DNA of 64,000 nt. Source: Turritopsis dohrnii (lineage: Eukaryota; Cnidaria; Hydrozoa; Anthoathecata; Oceaniidae). The DNA lies in NCBI GenBank assembly GCA_027922465.2, contig BQMF02000228.1:248001-312000 (forward strand), read 5' to 3'. The position numbers and the translations under genes are program-made. The notes below the pieces were generated by a model that saw only the letters and a list, made by a program, of their open reading frames with translations, was not told the origin of the DNA and did not search any database. Shown in pieces: positions 20,369 through 31,239 of this stretch (position 1 is its first letter; every line of letters begins with the position of its first letter).

Positions 20369-21536
20369 TTCTTTAGTGCTAGATCCATTACGTTCGTCGA
20401 ATGAGTTGAACAGTGACCTAATTAAGATTAGTGAGTGGGCTCACCAATGGAAATTGTCTTTTAATCCTGACCCTTCCAAACAAGCGGTAGAGGTGTATTT
20501 TTCTAGGAAATTAGATCCTCAAAACCCCCCTGTTGTCAGCTTCAATAACACTGCCATGCCCGTCCATAATTCTCAAAAACATTTAGGTCTCATTCTTGAT
20601 AGCAAGCTAGCCTTCGATCGTCATCTCAATGAGAAGATTTTAAAGGCCAACAAAGTTATTAGTCTTATAAATAGACTTCGCAAGTTCCTTCCAAGGGATT
20701 CACTTCTAGCTATATACAAAGCCTTCGTAAGACCTCTTTTAGACTACGGGGATATCGTATACGACTATCCAGGAAACTTTACTTTTTCTCAAAGGATTGA
20801 AGCTATTCAATATAACGCATGTCTTGCAATAACAGGCTGCTTTCGTGGAACTTCTAGAGAGAAGCTATACTCTGAACTAGGTCTCGAGAGTTTATGTGAT
20901 AGACGTTATACTAGAAGACTTACTTTTTTCTACAAAATTGTGAAGGGAATGGCACCACAGTATTTATCTGAATACCTTCCACCTCTGAATAGAGCTTCAG
21001 CAAACCTTAGAGCAAGACCTCCCTTTTACTCGTTGTATTCAAGGACTGATCGATATCGCGCTTCCTTCTTTCCGTTTTGTGTATCTGAGTGGAATAAACT
21101 GGATAGTCGAATACGTGATCTCCCCTCAATTTCCAGATTCAAATGTGCTATTCTCAAATTCGTACGACCTAAAGGAGAATCCACCTTCAAGGCAACAAAC
21201 ACCCGAGGAGTGATCTTGCTGACTCGCCTCAGGGTTGGGTTCAGTCACCTGAGAGAGCATAAATTTCGTCACAATTTTTATGACACAGTTGATCCCTTTT
21301 GTAATTGTAGGACAAATTCAATTGAAACTACAGAACATTTCCTGTTGCATTGCTCGAACTACTCAAACGGTCTTCGGAATCTCAGTATACATTTATTTCC
21401 GCTTAATCCTGTTTTCCTTTGTATGATTCTTCTATTTGGTGATCTTAGACTCGATACAAAAACAAATCGGAAAATTTTAGATATAGTTATCAAGTTTATT
21501 TGTGACTCGAATCGTTTCAGCGGACCACTGTTATAA
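20363..21536 (+). pseudogene. LINE reverse transcriptase thumb and C-terminal domain
   Basis: About 390 codons without a stop: SLVLDPLRSSNELNSDL, WAHQWKLSFNPDPSKQ, SQKHLGLILDSKLAFDRHLN, then YKAFVRPLLDYGDIVYD and RIEAIQYNACLAITG. The last block, HLREHKFRHNFYDT...PFCNCR...ETTEHFLLHC, is the CR1/L2-type C-terminal zinc-binding segment. The frame ends at TAA 21534-21536. This exon-like tail is well preserved compared with the broken upstream parts. Confidence 0.82.
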
Positions 21537-21593
21537 ATCTCTATTTATTTACGTTTATTATTTATTTATCTATTTATTTTTTTGTTTCTCGGT

Positions 21594-21707
21594 CCCTATC
21601 CTTGGCGATATCACTTTGTGCCTTGCGAGGATAGGGGTTGCTTGTATGCTTGTATATATTTTTGTTTTTGTGTGATATACTTATAAAGAAAAAAAAAAAA
21701 AAAAAAA
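21594..21707 (+). other. LINE 3' UTR with stem-loop and poly-A tail
   Basis: CCCTATCCT at 21594-21602 pairs perfectly with AGGATAGGG at 21628-21636, leaving a 25-base loop. A run of A at 21689-21707 ends the element. Hairpins near the 3' end are used by some LINE reverse transcriptases to recognise their RNA; that role here is inference. Confidence 0.55.
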
Positions 21708-22553
21708 GAATTTAATTTTAAAAATATGAAATTGAATAATTAAATAGGAATTTCTAATTTTTTTAATGAGTTCTTTTATGACCCCTCAGAGCCATCGTAC
21801 ACCATAACATAACATTGTCACTTATTTTTAATCTGTAGCAATTCCCTTTTATAAATTATATGGGAGAGAAGTTTGCTTTTGAACTTAGTGATAGTGAGAA
21901 CCACAGCTTGCTCTGAATTTTGTGAAATATAGAGTTAGTAACTTCTTTTTGAATTTGATCATATTTATAATATATATTTCATTTACTCGAAACCAGATTT
22001 GCGTTCCATTCCATTCAATTGAATTGAATTACATCTTGTATTACATGAAAGTCTTATCTGCTTAAAATTTGTTTTATTTGTGTACAGGTAAATGTGAGGC
22101 ATTTGAATAAATTAATGTCTCTGATGTATTTTATTGAATTAAATTTGCAATGATATTGCTTTATGAATTCAATATCTGTTTTAGATTTTTTTAACCAAAA
22201 TGGTTTATTCCTTTAACCATTGTCACTCTTGATATATCTTAGAAATTCCTATTTCGACCTTCCTGGAGTAAAAATTTATTTCGATTTTGCTTTGCAATCC
22301 ATTATTTTTCAGCTTTGCCGAGAGCGCTGACCTTCAAGCCCCAGGGGCCTCTTGTTAAAAGATTTTTATTGGCTCAATTCAATAACAAAGTATCTTAATT
22401 CCATTAATTTTGGCGCCCCTTATACTTTTCGTTCCCTCAAATCTTTGCGCCCAAATTTTCGCTCACCCAACAAAAAGGTGGTTTCGCGCAACTTTTAATT
22501 TTCGCGCACCTCTGTCAAAGAAAAACTTTACTACCTAAAAAAATACATAAGTT
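21708..22553. other. non-coding stretch after the LINE
   Basis: AT-rich DNA with no gene, terminal repeat or structured element that I can support. Confidence 0.4.
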
Positions 22554-22747
22554 ATGCCGAAAGACATAATCGTTATCGGAGTAAGTTTTTATTTATCAAT
22601 AAATTTTATTTGTTGCTTTTGTCTACAACCCAACCAAACTTTTTATGGTAGCAGCGATAGCGAATACCGTATTAAAACACCCGTGGACTCCGACTCCTCC
22701 TCCTCCTCCTCCTCCTACTCCTCCTCCTCCTCCTCCTACTCCGGCCG
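22554..22747 (+). CDS. short Ser-rich open frame cut by repeat A (unidentified)
   Basis: From ATG at 22554 the frame reads MPKDIIVIGVSFYLSINFI, a hydrophobic stretch, then YRIKTPVDSD and a serine/tyrosine run coded by a TCC/TAC microsatellite at about 22690-22740. It runs into repeat A at 22748. A good-looking donor, GGAGTAAGT, follows the ninth codon, so only MPKDIIVIG may be exonic. That first piece is nearly the same DNA as an inverted stretch at about 23715-23750. Function unknown; it may be a relic. Confidence 0.25.
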
Positions 22748-23473
22748 AAATGGCAATTAGTCTGCGATTTAGAGTCTGCGAGTCCCCGTTAAAAACTCAA
22801 TATACATTCTAATGAACGAACGCAGCCTTTTGAATTTTCGAAGGTTTTAAATCACATACATTTAAAATACGTTTTCTTTGATATTTTATCACTTAATTGA
22901 TGAAGGAATGGATATTAATCAAATAGGTCTACATAAAACTGGGATTTTTTAGTTACTTATGGTACCGATCAATGAACTTTGGCACTTGAAAATAGATATG
23001 TTTTTCCTGTCAGTAAAGCACAGACTTTCTTATTACTTTCTACGTTTGTTAGCTATCTGTTCTGTCTTTGAACATCAAAGTTTTCAAAAATCGAGTTAGA
23101 AAAAGGCAGTTATCTGTTTGAATTCATTTTCGGTTTCAAAAAATTATAATTCAAAACATACATTTTTTTTTCGAAGAAACGCGTTTTTTTTCTACATAAG
23201 CTCTTATAAAAAAACGTACGTTATAAACAGCTCATGCATGTATAATTCTTTTGTCTTCTAATAAATTAAATTGCTGGTGTGTTACAATTAGACCCTATTC
23301 ACACGAGTTAGTAATTTAAAACATTATTATCGTGTATGCCTGTTTTTCACCAGTAAGATATTTCAAGAAATAACATTTACAGAACTTTTAAGAACTTTAA
23401 GTAAAATTTCGAAAGTATTCTTGTGATAAGTACTTTTGCTGCTACCGTTTTGCGCCATCTGGCTCTTGTTAAT
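22748..23473. repeat. interspersed repeat A, copy 2
   Basis: An uninterrupted copy of the element that splits the LINE at 12775. Start AATGGCAATTAGTCTGCGA, end GCCATCTGGCTCTTGTT; about 725 bases. No terminal inverted repeat, poly-A or coding frame is evident. Comparing the two copies shows what was inserted into copy 1 (the MITE and Harbinger C). Confidence 0.7.
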
Positions 23474-23597
23474 TTTAATAATGGAAAGACAAACATACAA
23501 GACTTTTATAATTCTGTAGCTATATAAATTACGTCTCTTGTCCAAATATAAAATATTTGTTTGACGTTATTGTTATCTTTCGGTATTATTCACTTAC

Positions 23598-23784
23598 CCC
23601 TGGCATCATAGGTTGGCCACAAAGTTTGTAAACATTAGTTCTTGCAATTGAGGCAACTTCGCTGATACGCTGCGTGAAATTAAACCTGCAATCTTCGATA
23701 ACGATTACGTCTTGTGGCATAACTTGTGTATTTTCTTGGGTTTCCGGTATCACTTGGGTCTGTGTTTCTGATACGACTTCTGTC
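23598..23784 (-). CDS. isolated exon-like open frame (unidentified)
   Basis: On the minus strand about 62 codons run from a possible CGACAG acceptor to a strong donor, CCAGGG|GTAAGTG at 23591-23597. The product is Gln/Thr-rich (SETQTQVIPETQENTQ), then MPQDVIVIEDCRFNFT, RISEVASIARTNVYKLCGQP. No family is recognised. The MPQDVIVIE part matches MPKDIIVIG at 22554 at the DNA level in opposite orientation. It may be an exon of a transposon or host gene whose other exons I cannot find. Confidence 0.3.
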
Positions 23785-23829
23785 GAAGGGAGAGACTATA
23801 GTTCTGAATCAAACACATATTCAACCTGG

Positions 23830-24555
23830 CCGATTTTATAGAGAATAATATTAAAGGTAGATGAAATTTCAGATGCAAACACGGATTAATCACCACAATG
23901 GCCTTAGTCCGCATTAGGGCTTTTTGCTAATGCTCATTAATTTTTCACATTTAGAGCTCAACATCAAATTTATCCGTTGTTTCTGATTGCAGTTAATTAG
24001 CTTGAAAAGAGCACGTTTTTCGAATAAGACAAAATCACTTAACAAGCTCGTTTATATTTTATTCATTAATGAGAACCTATGATGAGAAATACTTTCCCAT
24101 CTCTCGAATTGTTTTTTCCGGGGTCGAGTTACAAAAGGAAGGAAAAATAAGAACTGGCAAGTCGAAGTTTTTTAATTCGAAAGTTCGAACTTCTTTAATA
24201 GCATTTTCCTGAAGAACTGAAACCACTAAAGACAAATAAACAATGAAGCACGCATCAAACCAGATCAAAATTGGACAATTTCATCACCACGCCCCAGTGT
24301 CATGTGCAAACGCGTACATAATAAAATGCGAGTTCCCTGCTTTTTCTAAGGATGTAAAGGACTTTCTGAGTGCAAAGATAATTTGTAGCAATACACATCT
24401 TAGAAGAACTATCCTTGGAAAACTCGTGAACGGCGTATTTCCCTTTTAGTCAATAATCTTGTAAAGAACTGACCAATAAACGAACGGAGAGGAGTAACTG
24501 AACACCATAAATAAAAGTAATTTACAATTACAATAAAGTTGTAATAATTAGATTT
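23830..24555. other. intergenic, 3' side of ABAT
   Basis: No gene recognised. It should hold the 3' UTR of ABAT, which ends at 24556 on the minus strand. Confidence 0.4.
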
Positions 24556-27500
24556 TTAACGTCCATGTCTAAGTTTCTCATATCTACACAGATTAATCGC
24601 TTCTTCCATGATCTCCAGAGTCAAAGCTGCATGACTTTCATTGAATATCAGCGATGGGCGGAACCGTATACTTCGTTTTCCATTTCCGCCATTTTGTAAA
24701 CCTACAGGAAGTTGAGAAATGAAATCACAAACCTAAGTTTAAAAAACATTATCTGTTTGTGGCGAATGATTTACGTCATAACGGTTAACAATAGCTTAGC
24801 TCACAATATCAGAACCACTGAATTAAATGTGAATATTGCAAAATCGATTAGAGATTTAGAAGAGCTATATAGAGTATGTTCATCTGTCAAATTGCAACCA
24901 TTACATTTAAACGGTGAAAACACTTACAAATATGTTTGAACAAATGAGGCTAAGCCCGACCCTTACCCTTACTAACCCAAACAAATTTCACAAGGTTTAC
25001 ACCGCAAAGTCTAATGGTAGCGATTCGACACACGAACCATATGTATAAGAAAAAAGATGCATCTCGATATACGATTTGACAGAGGGCGGCTATGGGCGTC
25101 TAGTATGAGTGCACTTAGCTTTACATAAACAACTAGGAATCTATAAAAAGATTGGTTAACGAATGCTTCTCACCGAGATTTCTCATTACAAAAGATAATT
25201 TGTCTCTAAGTTCAGGCGTTGAACAAGATACCGCGCAAAAGGTGCCAACACCACGCCCATCTTCAACACTATCGGGATAACGACTCTACAGAAGTAAAAA
25301 ACGTTATTTTGCACTTGTTTGGTTTTGGACAAACAAACGGCACACCAACCGACAATTGCAGTTCAAAGTGGACAATACCTGCAAATCATGCAGACCTTTC
25401 CTGAGTACCTCACCAGCTACTCGCGTCCTTTCTAGCAGATTATCGTTTTCTATTGTATCAATAACCGCTTTCAAAAGTATCACACGAGCTGGGTCACCCA
25501 TCCAAGTGTTAAAAATGCGAAATGCCTGAAAAGAAATATCAACTTGGGGTGTGAGTATCATAGAACCTCTATCGGCAGCTTATGGTATTTCGTGTAAGGA
25601 TCAGTACCTGCTTCGGTAAAAATTCTTGTTTAAAATAAAATCCACCAACTAGCATCTTCTTCGCATATGTAACAAAATCTGGGGGTTCCGGTAGATCCCA
25701 ATGTTCATGAGCCCTATACAATCATATCAAAGAATATCAGTTTTCTCTTAAAATCTCAACAGGAACAACAACACGAAAGTGAACTTACCAAAATTTACCA
25801 GTGGGTCCACCACCTGTCTGAACTTCATCGCATATGAAAGCTCCGTTCACCTAAACAGATAAAATAAGTCCATAACATAATATACTCTTCACTGTGAACG
25901 AAATGATGCAGTCTTTCTTTTCTAACAAAACGAAAGCAATTAAACAGCGAGTCACTTACTTCGTGTATTATTTCTTGCAGCGATCTGTAAAATGCTGGCG
26001 AAGCGTTGTTATCACCTGTTCAAAATAGGATTTACCGTGAAAAAAAACAAACAAAAAGAAAAGTACATGATTCAAACTAAAAGAGCATTGCCTTCCCCTG
26101 GCATACCTCCCTCTGCTTGAATAGGTTCAACAATTAAGCCAGCCACGTGAAGCCCCTTTGCGTTCGATTCCAGAATCTTTTTTCGAACCTGAAACCAATT
26201 TCAGCAACCAATTACCTTATACTATACAATGTGTTATGATGGCAAAAAGGGAAATAACCAACATTTATAACAAATAAGGAAGAACAAATAAAAAACACTT
26301 GCCATATCCAAACATCGAGCTTCTTCTTCGTTATTGTATTGTATATTGTCTTCTAATGGATAACGCAGGATAGGAAAATCAGCCACAGGCCACTTGAAAC
26401 CAGGTATATCAACTTTGTACATCCCTTTTGATCTGGTCAATGATAAAGCGCCTACGATGAATAAGTGGATGTATATAAATACAACATGTGAAAAATTTCT
26501 TTCAAGTTTTCTTTCATTATTCTTCATAATAGAAAATAACAGTTACCCATGGTTCTTCCATGAAAACTTTGACTGAAGGATAAAAAGCACAAATCAGGAG
26601 TGCCAGGAAGCTATAGAAACAAAAAAGTAAAGTAAACTTTCACGCTTCGAAATCCATTTTTAAATTCATGATTTCATGAAAAAGCTCTCTGCAATCTGAC
26701 TGGTTCACAAGAAGCCAATCAGATGGTTAGAAAAACCACCGGCTTTCTTCATTGGTAAAAACGTGTATACTGCTAAAATATGTGTTTAAGTCTTACACGT
26801 ACATCAAAGCAAAAGTTTTAAGAGCTATTCCATTATCAAGTTGAACAACATCACGACAAAACACAACGGCAAAAACAGCTACAAGATAAAGTATATACTT
26901 AACATAGTTAAGAGCGTTAACGTTGCATAAATACACCATAAGATTTTAACCAACCAAAGTGTGATTTAAACACACATCTTATTGTTTGGTTTTCGACTTC
27001 AGGCAATGGTTGTACGAGACGTTATGAGAAACCTCTCATATGATGAGAAATAAGCAGATATGCCCTAATCTAACCCAATGAAACACTCTCACCTGTTGGT
27101 TCATACAGGTTTCCAATTCTATGTCTGTAGGGAGAAAGCTACCACGCTGGTCAGCCTAAAATTTCAAACGAAACCGGCATAAATACTAAAGCTAAAGCTA
27201 AACGTTTTTGTTGTCAAACTAACAGATAGATTGTCCTTCTAGTTACCATGCAGCTAGTATGCCAAACCTTTGCCTTTATATGTACATATTTATACTTTCA
27301 TTATGATCTGCTAGGCGGTTATAGATACATTTCTTTAAGATTTGAAACTATAATTTCGTTAAACAGTTAGTTTAGTATTTAATGTATCAATGGAACTTTA
27401 CTGCAAATCAGTATCCTCTTGATGTTTATGGAAGCAAGACAGTCATGAGGAAAATGAAATGTAACTTCCTGATACTTCAGACGTATATTAGTTTTCTTGT

Positions 27501-29804
27501 TAAGCATTATCTGCTGATTATAGTACTATGAAAACATTGAGAAAAACATGTGATTTTGTTTGAAATGTGATCATAGATGCAAACAAAAAATGTGTGTTTT
27601 ATACTACACTTTATGTAGATTGAACACATAATGCTCCCTGATACACGTATAAGTTTACCCTGTATTTGATCATCGCAGCTTTCATAGCATTTTCTACAGA
27701 ACACGAACCACACATCATGGTCTGCACGTTACTCAGTCCTTTGGGTGCAACCTGATAAAAAAGATTAACCATAACATACAACGGTTCGGTTATTGAGTAA
27801 GTTGCTTTACCAGTTCAAAAAATATTACTGCATTACCTTTAACAGTGTATCTTGTAACAACTGGTATGTATTTCCAGGTGGGTTGACTCCCATTGCAGGT
27901 CTGTTTACCATTAAACTCTAAAAAGATATCATGACCTTGGCAGCAGTGTTTGAAATCACAGTTATGTCCTGGCCATATCATTTTTTATATAATCCATAGG
28001 TTTTTAAATTTCGGATCACATGATAAACAATAACAATGCCTTAATTTGTTGGATAGACAAAAGCTGAATAGGTGAAGAGACATACTTTCACAATAGAAGA
28101 CGAGGCAGCTTCTTCTAAAACAGGATGATTGTACCCTATGGAAAGTGTTTAAATCTCAAAATAACATTTTATGATAAAAGCTTCCCAGATTAAAATTCAG
28201 CATTGCAAAAATGCAAGGAAATAAAGCAGAGGAGGATTTGTTTAACCACTAATCACTTTCACAAACAAAGTCCAAGCTGTTGAAGTTAAAGCTGTATATC
28301 ACATTTAATGTGATGTATCAATTTGATATTAATTGGATAGAATGTGTTGGTACTTAAAGGTATTCTGCTTCACTAGATTGTATTGTTATTATTGTACCTA
28401 ATGGCAAAGATGAGATTTGGTTGATTATGTCAAGATAAACATTTCCATCCACATCAACAATGTAGTTTCCTTTAGATTTTTCAAAATCAGCAAAAAAATG
28501 CACGGAACCCATTTTCTAAATAAAAGTTGCACGGAAATATTGAAAATGAAAACAATTAGAAAACGGGGTTGCTAAGCTTTGCTAGTTAAGGGCTCAGCAT
28601 ACTTTTCAAAAGTGAAAATTTTCTTTTTCAAATTTTTTTGACAAATGCAGTCATTAAGTTATTATTACACTATATTTAAAGTTATAGCGAAAAATAATGT
28701 TTTTTTTAGAAAGTTATGGGCATTTTTTGATATTCAACATTTCTAAGTTATGACAACCTTTAGTACAATCTGTTATATACTCAAAAGGCGATTAATTTAA
28801 TTAGCAGCTCACTTTGTGAATTTATTAAAGGCTGTCATATTGTCGTTTATGTGATGAAAAATTATTACTGTTCTACCTTCTATGAGCTCCATCTTTCCAG
28901 CAAGTGGCTCATTTCCTTTAAAACTTTGCATGGCGGTAGATGAAGGCCTGTTAACGAAAAGTGTGCCGGCGATTTGAGAGAAAATTCCTGATTGGCTCAA
29001 AATCCGAGATTGTTTTCAACTATCCAATAGCATAAAAGTATGGAAAAAACAAAAAACTGTTTTTCTCCTGAACAAAACCATTAATTAAGATTCGCGGGCA
29101 CACTTTGTTTCCACTAATTGTGAGGAATCGCCACAAACAAAAAAACATGTAAAAAACCTTTTTCTTCGGGAGTTGGAGCTCAAAGAAGCAAACAAAAGTC
29201 CGTATTTTTGAACGTTTTTGCAGACTAATTTCTTCCTTATTATTTATGTAAATATATCCTTTTATACATCGTTGGAAAGAAAATTTATTGCTCTACATGG
29301 ATTCACGAAATATTTTTACTTAAAATGTAATGGTAAAAAGAAACAATGGAAAAAGTTATGCAATGTATATGTGAGTAAAAGGTACGCTGAGCCCTTAAGG
29401 TAAATAACTCAAAATGAATGCTTTTATGAAAAAGATAAATTACTCTTTAGAAATATTTTGTTGCAGTGTGGAATGCAATAAGAACTGATAAAAATGATAT
29501 TTTTACTTTCAAAAAATAATAGAAGGATTAGTAATAAATTCCGTCATGAAAATAGGCAGGAACTGAAGCTAGCTGTGATCAAAACGGAGGATTAAATTAT
29601 GCAATACATACATTCATATTTTCGAGTTCATTCATCTTTTCCTAAAAAATTGAAGGAGAAATTAATAAAAGCACTATTTCCTTATCACTGATGTTAAAAA
29701 ATGAAAACACACCAATGTGACAGGCCCTGGCACTTTTGTTCGCATCTCTGGATGTGAGTATGGGCCATCTTCAATAGCAGATGACACCAATGAATGCAAT
29801 CCAG
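24556..29804 (-). CDS. ABAT: 4-aminobutyrate aminotransferase, mitochondrial (first exon not found)
   Basis: GABA transaminase: converts GABA and 2-oxoglutarate to succinic semialdehyde and glutamate in mitochondria, using pyridoxal phosphate. Sixteen exons, 5' to 3': 29713-29804, 29612-29641, 28398-28515, 28086-28135, 27837-27917, 27659-27751, 27093-27155, 26547-26610, 26303-26451, 26107-26188, 25960-26015, 25789-25850, 25608-25713, 25379-25525, 25174-25285, 24556-24701. All phases close, giving 483 residues; human ABAT has 500. Landmarks: [80 protein letters not shown], the PLP lysine in [35 protein letters not shown]. The intron after 26303 starts with GC instead of GT. The first exon, which carries the import presequence and ends in phase 1, is missing from this model. 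Confidence 0.93.
28590..29394. mobile_element. TTAA-flanked MITE (piggyBac-like) in an ABAT intron
   Basis: GGGCTCAGCATAC at 28590 and its near-inverse GTACGCTGAGCCC ending at 29394, each flanked by TTAA (28586-28589, 29395-29398). TTAA target sites and GGG/CCC tips are piggyBac features. It is 805 bases with no transposase frame. It lies in the intron between the ABAT exons 29612-29641 and 28398-28515. Confidence 0.75.
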
Positions 29805-31060
29805 CTATGATAAAAAAAATTTATCTGTAAAAAAAATGTCTTTACATTTAAAATTCAATTTGTTTGTAATGTATAATGGTCAGATGATGTTCTAAAACTG
29901 TGATACTGTAAAAGATGTATGATATACCAAGACCAATGCAAAATTACTCTGATAAAAAGGAATATAATACGTCATTTCTGTTTTTTTGTGAATTCTATTC
30001 TACCATTTAGAAAACAAGTTTTGGAATGGCACAGAGAAACCAGAAAAAAATACTAACTTGTTTTGAAAATATGCAGCCTTTGACTAATGTTAATACATTG
30101 TTTCAGATAACATGTGGATTTGGAAACCACTTTTGCCATTCCAAGCAAAACACCAACTTTAAATGACTATATTGCTGATGCAAGCAAACCTTTAATGAAA
30201 TCTTCAATATAACTCCTTTTAAATTGTATTCAATCCTTGAAAAAAAAATGCCTTAAATATTTGTTTGTGAGCTACAATATATTGAATACTTATTTTTTTA
30301 TTCCTCATCAACAGTAACAAAGTTAACAGACAAACACTACAATATATTAATATTCTTTCTCTAAAAAACATTGTTGAGCAGTTACACATTCCAACTGCAG
30401 ATATTTCAACAATGATGCCCTCCTATAGATTACAGTAAACTATGAGCAGATTCATTTGAAAGTTCATAAAAGCTAACAGCTAAGAAAATATTTCACTAGT
30501 CATAATCTCATCATCTGAGATTAAAAACAGTCAAAAGAATTTGATATTATCAAACTACCAAATAACATAATGTAACAGTAATCTTAGAACTTGTTCCATT
30601 AAGTTTGTGTCAACGCTTTGGCTAAGTTGAAAACTATTATGCAATATTAACATAGATTTGAATGGACATGAATACTATCAAAGTAAGTTATTAAAAAAGT
30701 GTGATGATGAATTCAAAAAATAACAGTTGTTTTAATTTAGCTAGAATCAACAAAATTTCAAAGAATTAATTATTTATTACAAAACAATGTAAAATCTAGA
30801 TATGAATCAGCTAAGGAGGATATGTTAGGAATAAACTTGAGTACAAGAAAAATTTACATATACTTGTGGTAAATAACCATGTTTGAATAACAGGGTGTGG
30901 CACATTGAAATACCTCAAAATATTAATTGACATATGAAACCCTATTACAAAGTTGAATAAAACAGCATTATTCACAATTCTATGATTTACTTTGTGACTA
31001 GAATTTTTTGCAGTGAAAAAACCCTGATTTTTGAAGCAAATAAATGATCAATTTAACACT
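29805..31060. other. AT-rich stretch, probably 5' intron of ABAT
   Basis: No gene or repeat structure seen. The ABAT first exon should be upstream of 29804 on the minus strand, in this stretch or beyond. Confidence 0.35.
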
Positions 31061-31239
31061 GTGTTAGGGCCCTAGACACCACATTTTTTTAGGATCTGCG
31101 ATACGGGTGATAGAGTGACGCAACATTTGGACCTTAGTGTTATCTGGTACTGTGACTATTATTTTAGGGAGTGATAAATTTTGTTGAATTTTACAGTCAA
31201 AATCTTCTTAATCGTGGTCATACTTTTCGTTAGGCCATG

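Larger units (their letters stand above)
8640..21707 (+). mobile_element. LINE (CR1/L2-like) interrupted by nested insertions
   Basis: The element runs ORF1 (8709-9374), a spacer, ORF2 endonuclease and reverse transcriptase in pieces (9760-11480, 12177-12776, 20363-21536), a 3' UTR with a stem-loop, and a poly-A run at 21689-21707. The endonuclease is of the APE type, which with a coiled-coil/RRM ORF1 points to the Jockey/CR1/L2 group. It is dead: ORF2 has at least two frameshifts and two large insertions, and the FADD catalytic block of the reverse transcriptase is missing at the second insertion. The 5' boundary is a guess, set at the end of the T-rich tandem repeat. The two sides of the 11.5-12.2 kb insertion overlap in alignment, so the parts may come from two related LINEs. 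Confidence 0.8.

Noticed and set aside
22690..22740. TCC/TAC triplet run as a serine-rich protein domain
   Set aside because: Most likely a microsatellite; it runs into an interspersed repeat and has no supporting exon structure.
28809..29000. Minus-strand frame with FVNRPSSTA, reminiscent of the ABAT NRPA motif
   Set aside because: It lies inside the TTAA-flanked MITE and out of exon order; the true [10 protein letters not shown] exon is at 27837-27917.
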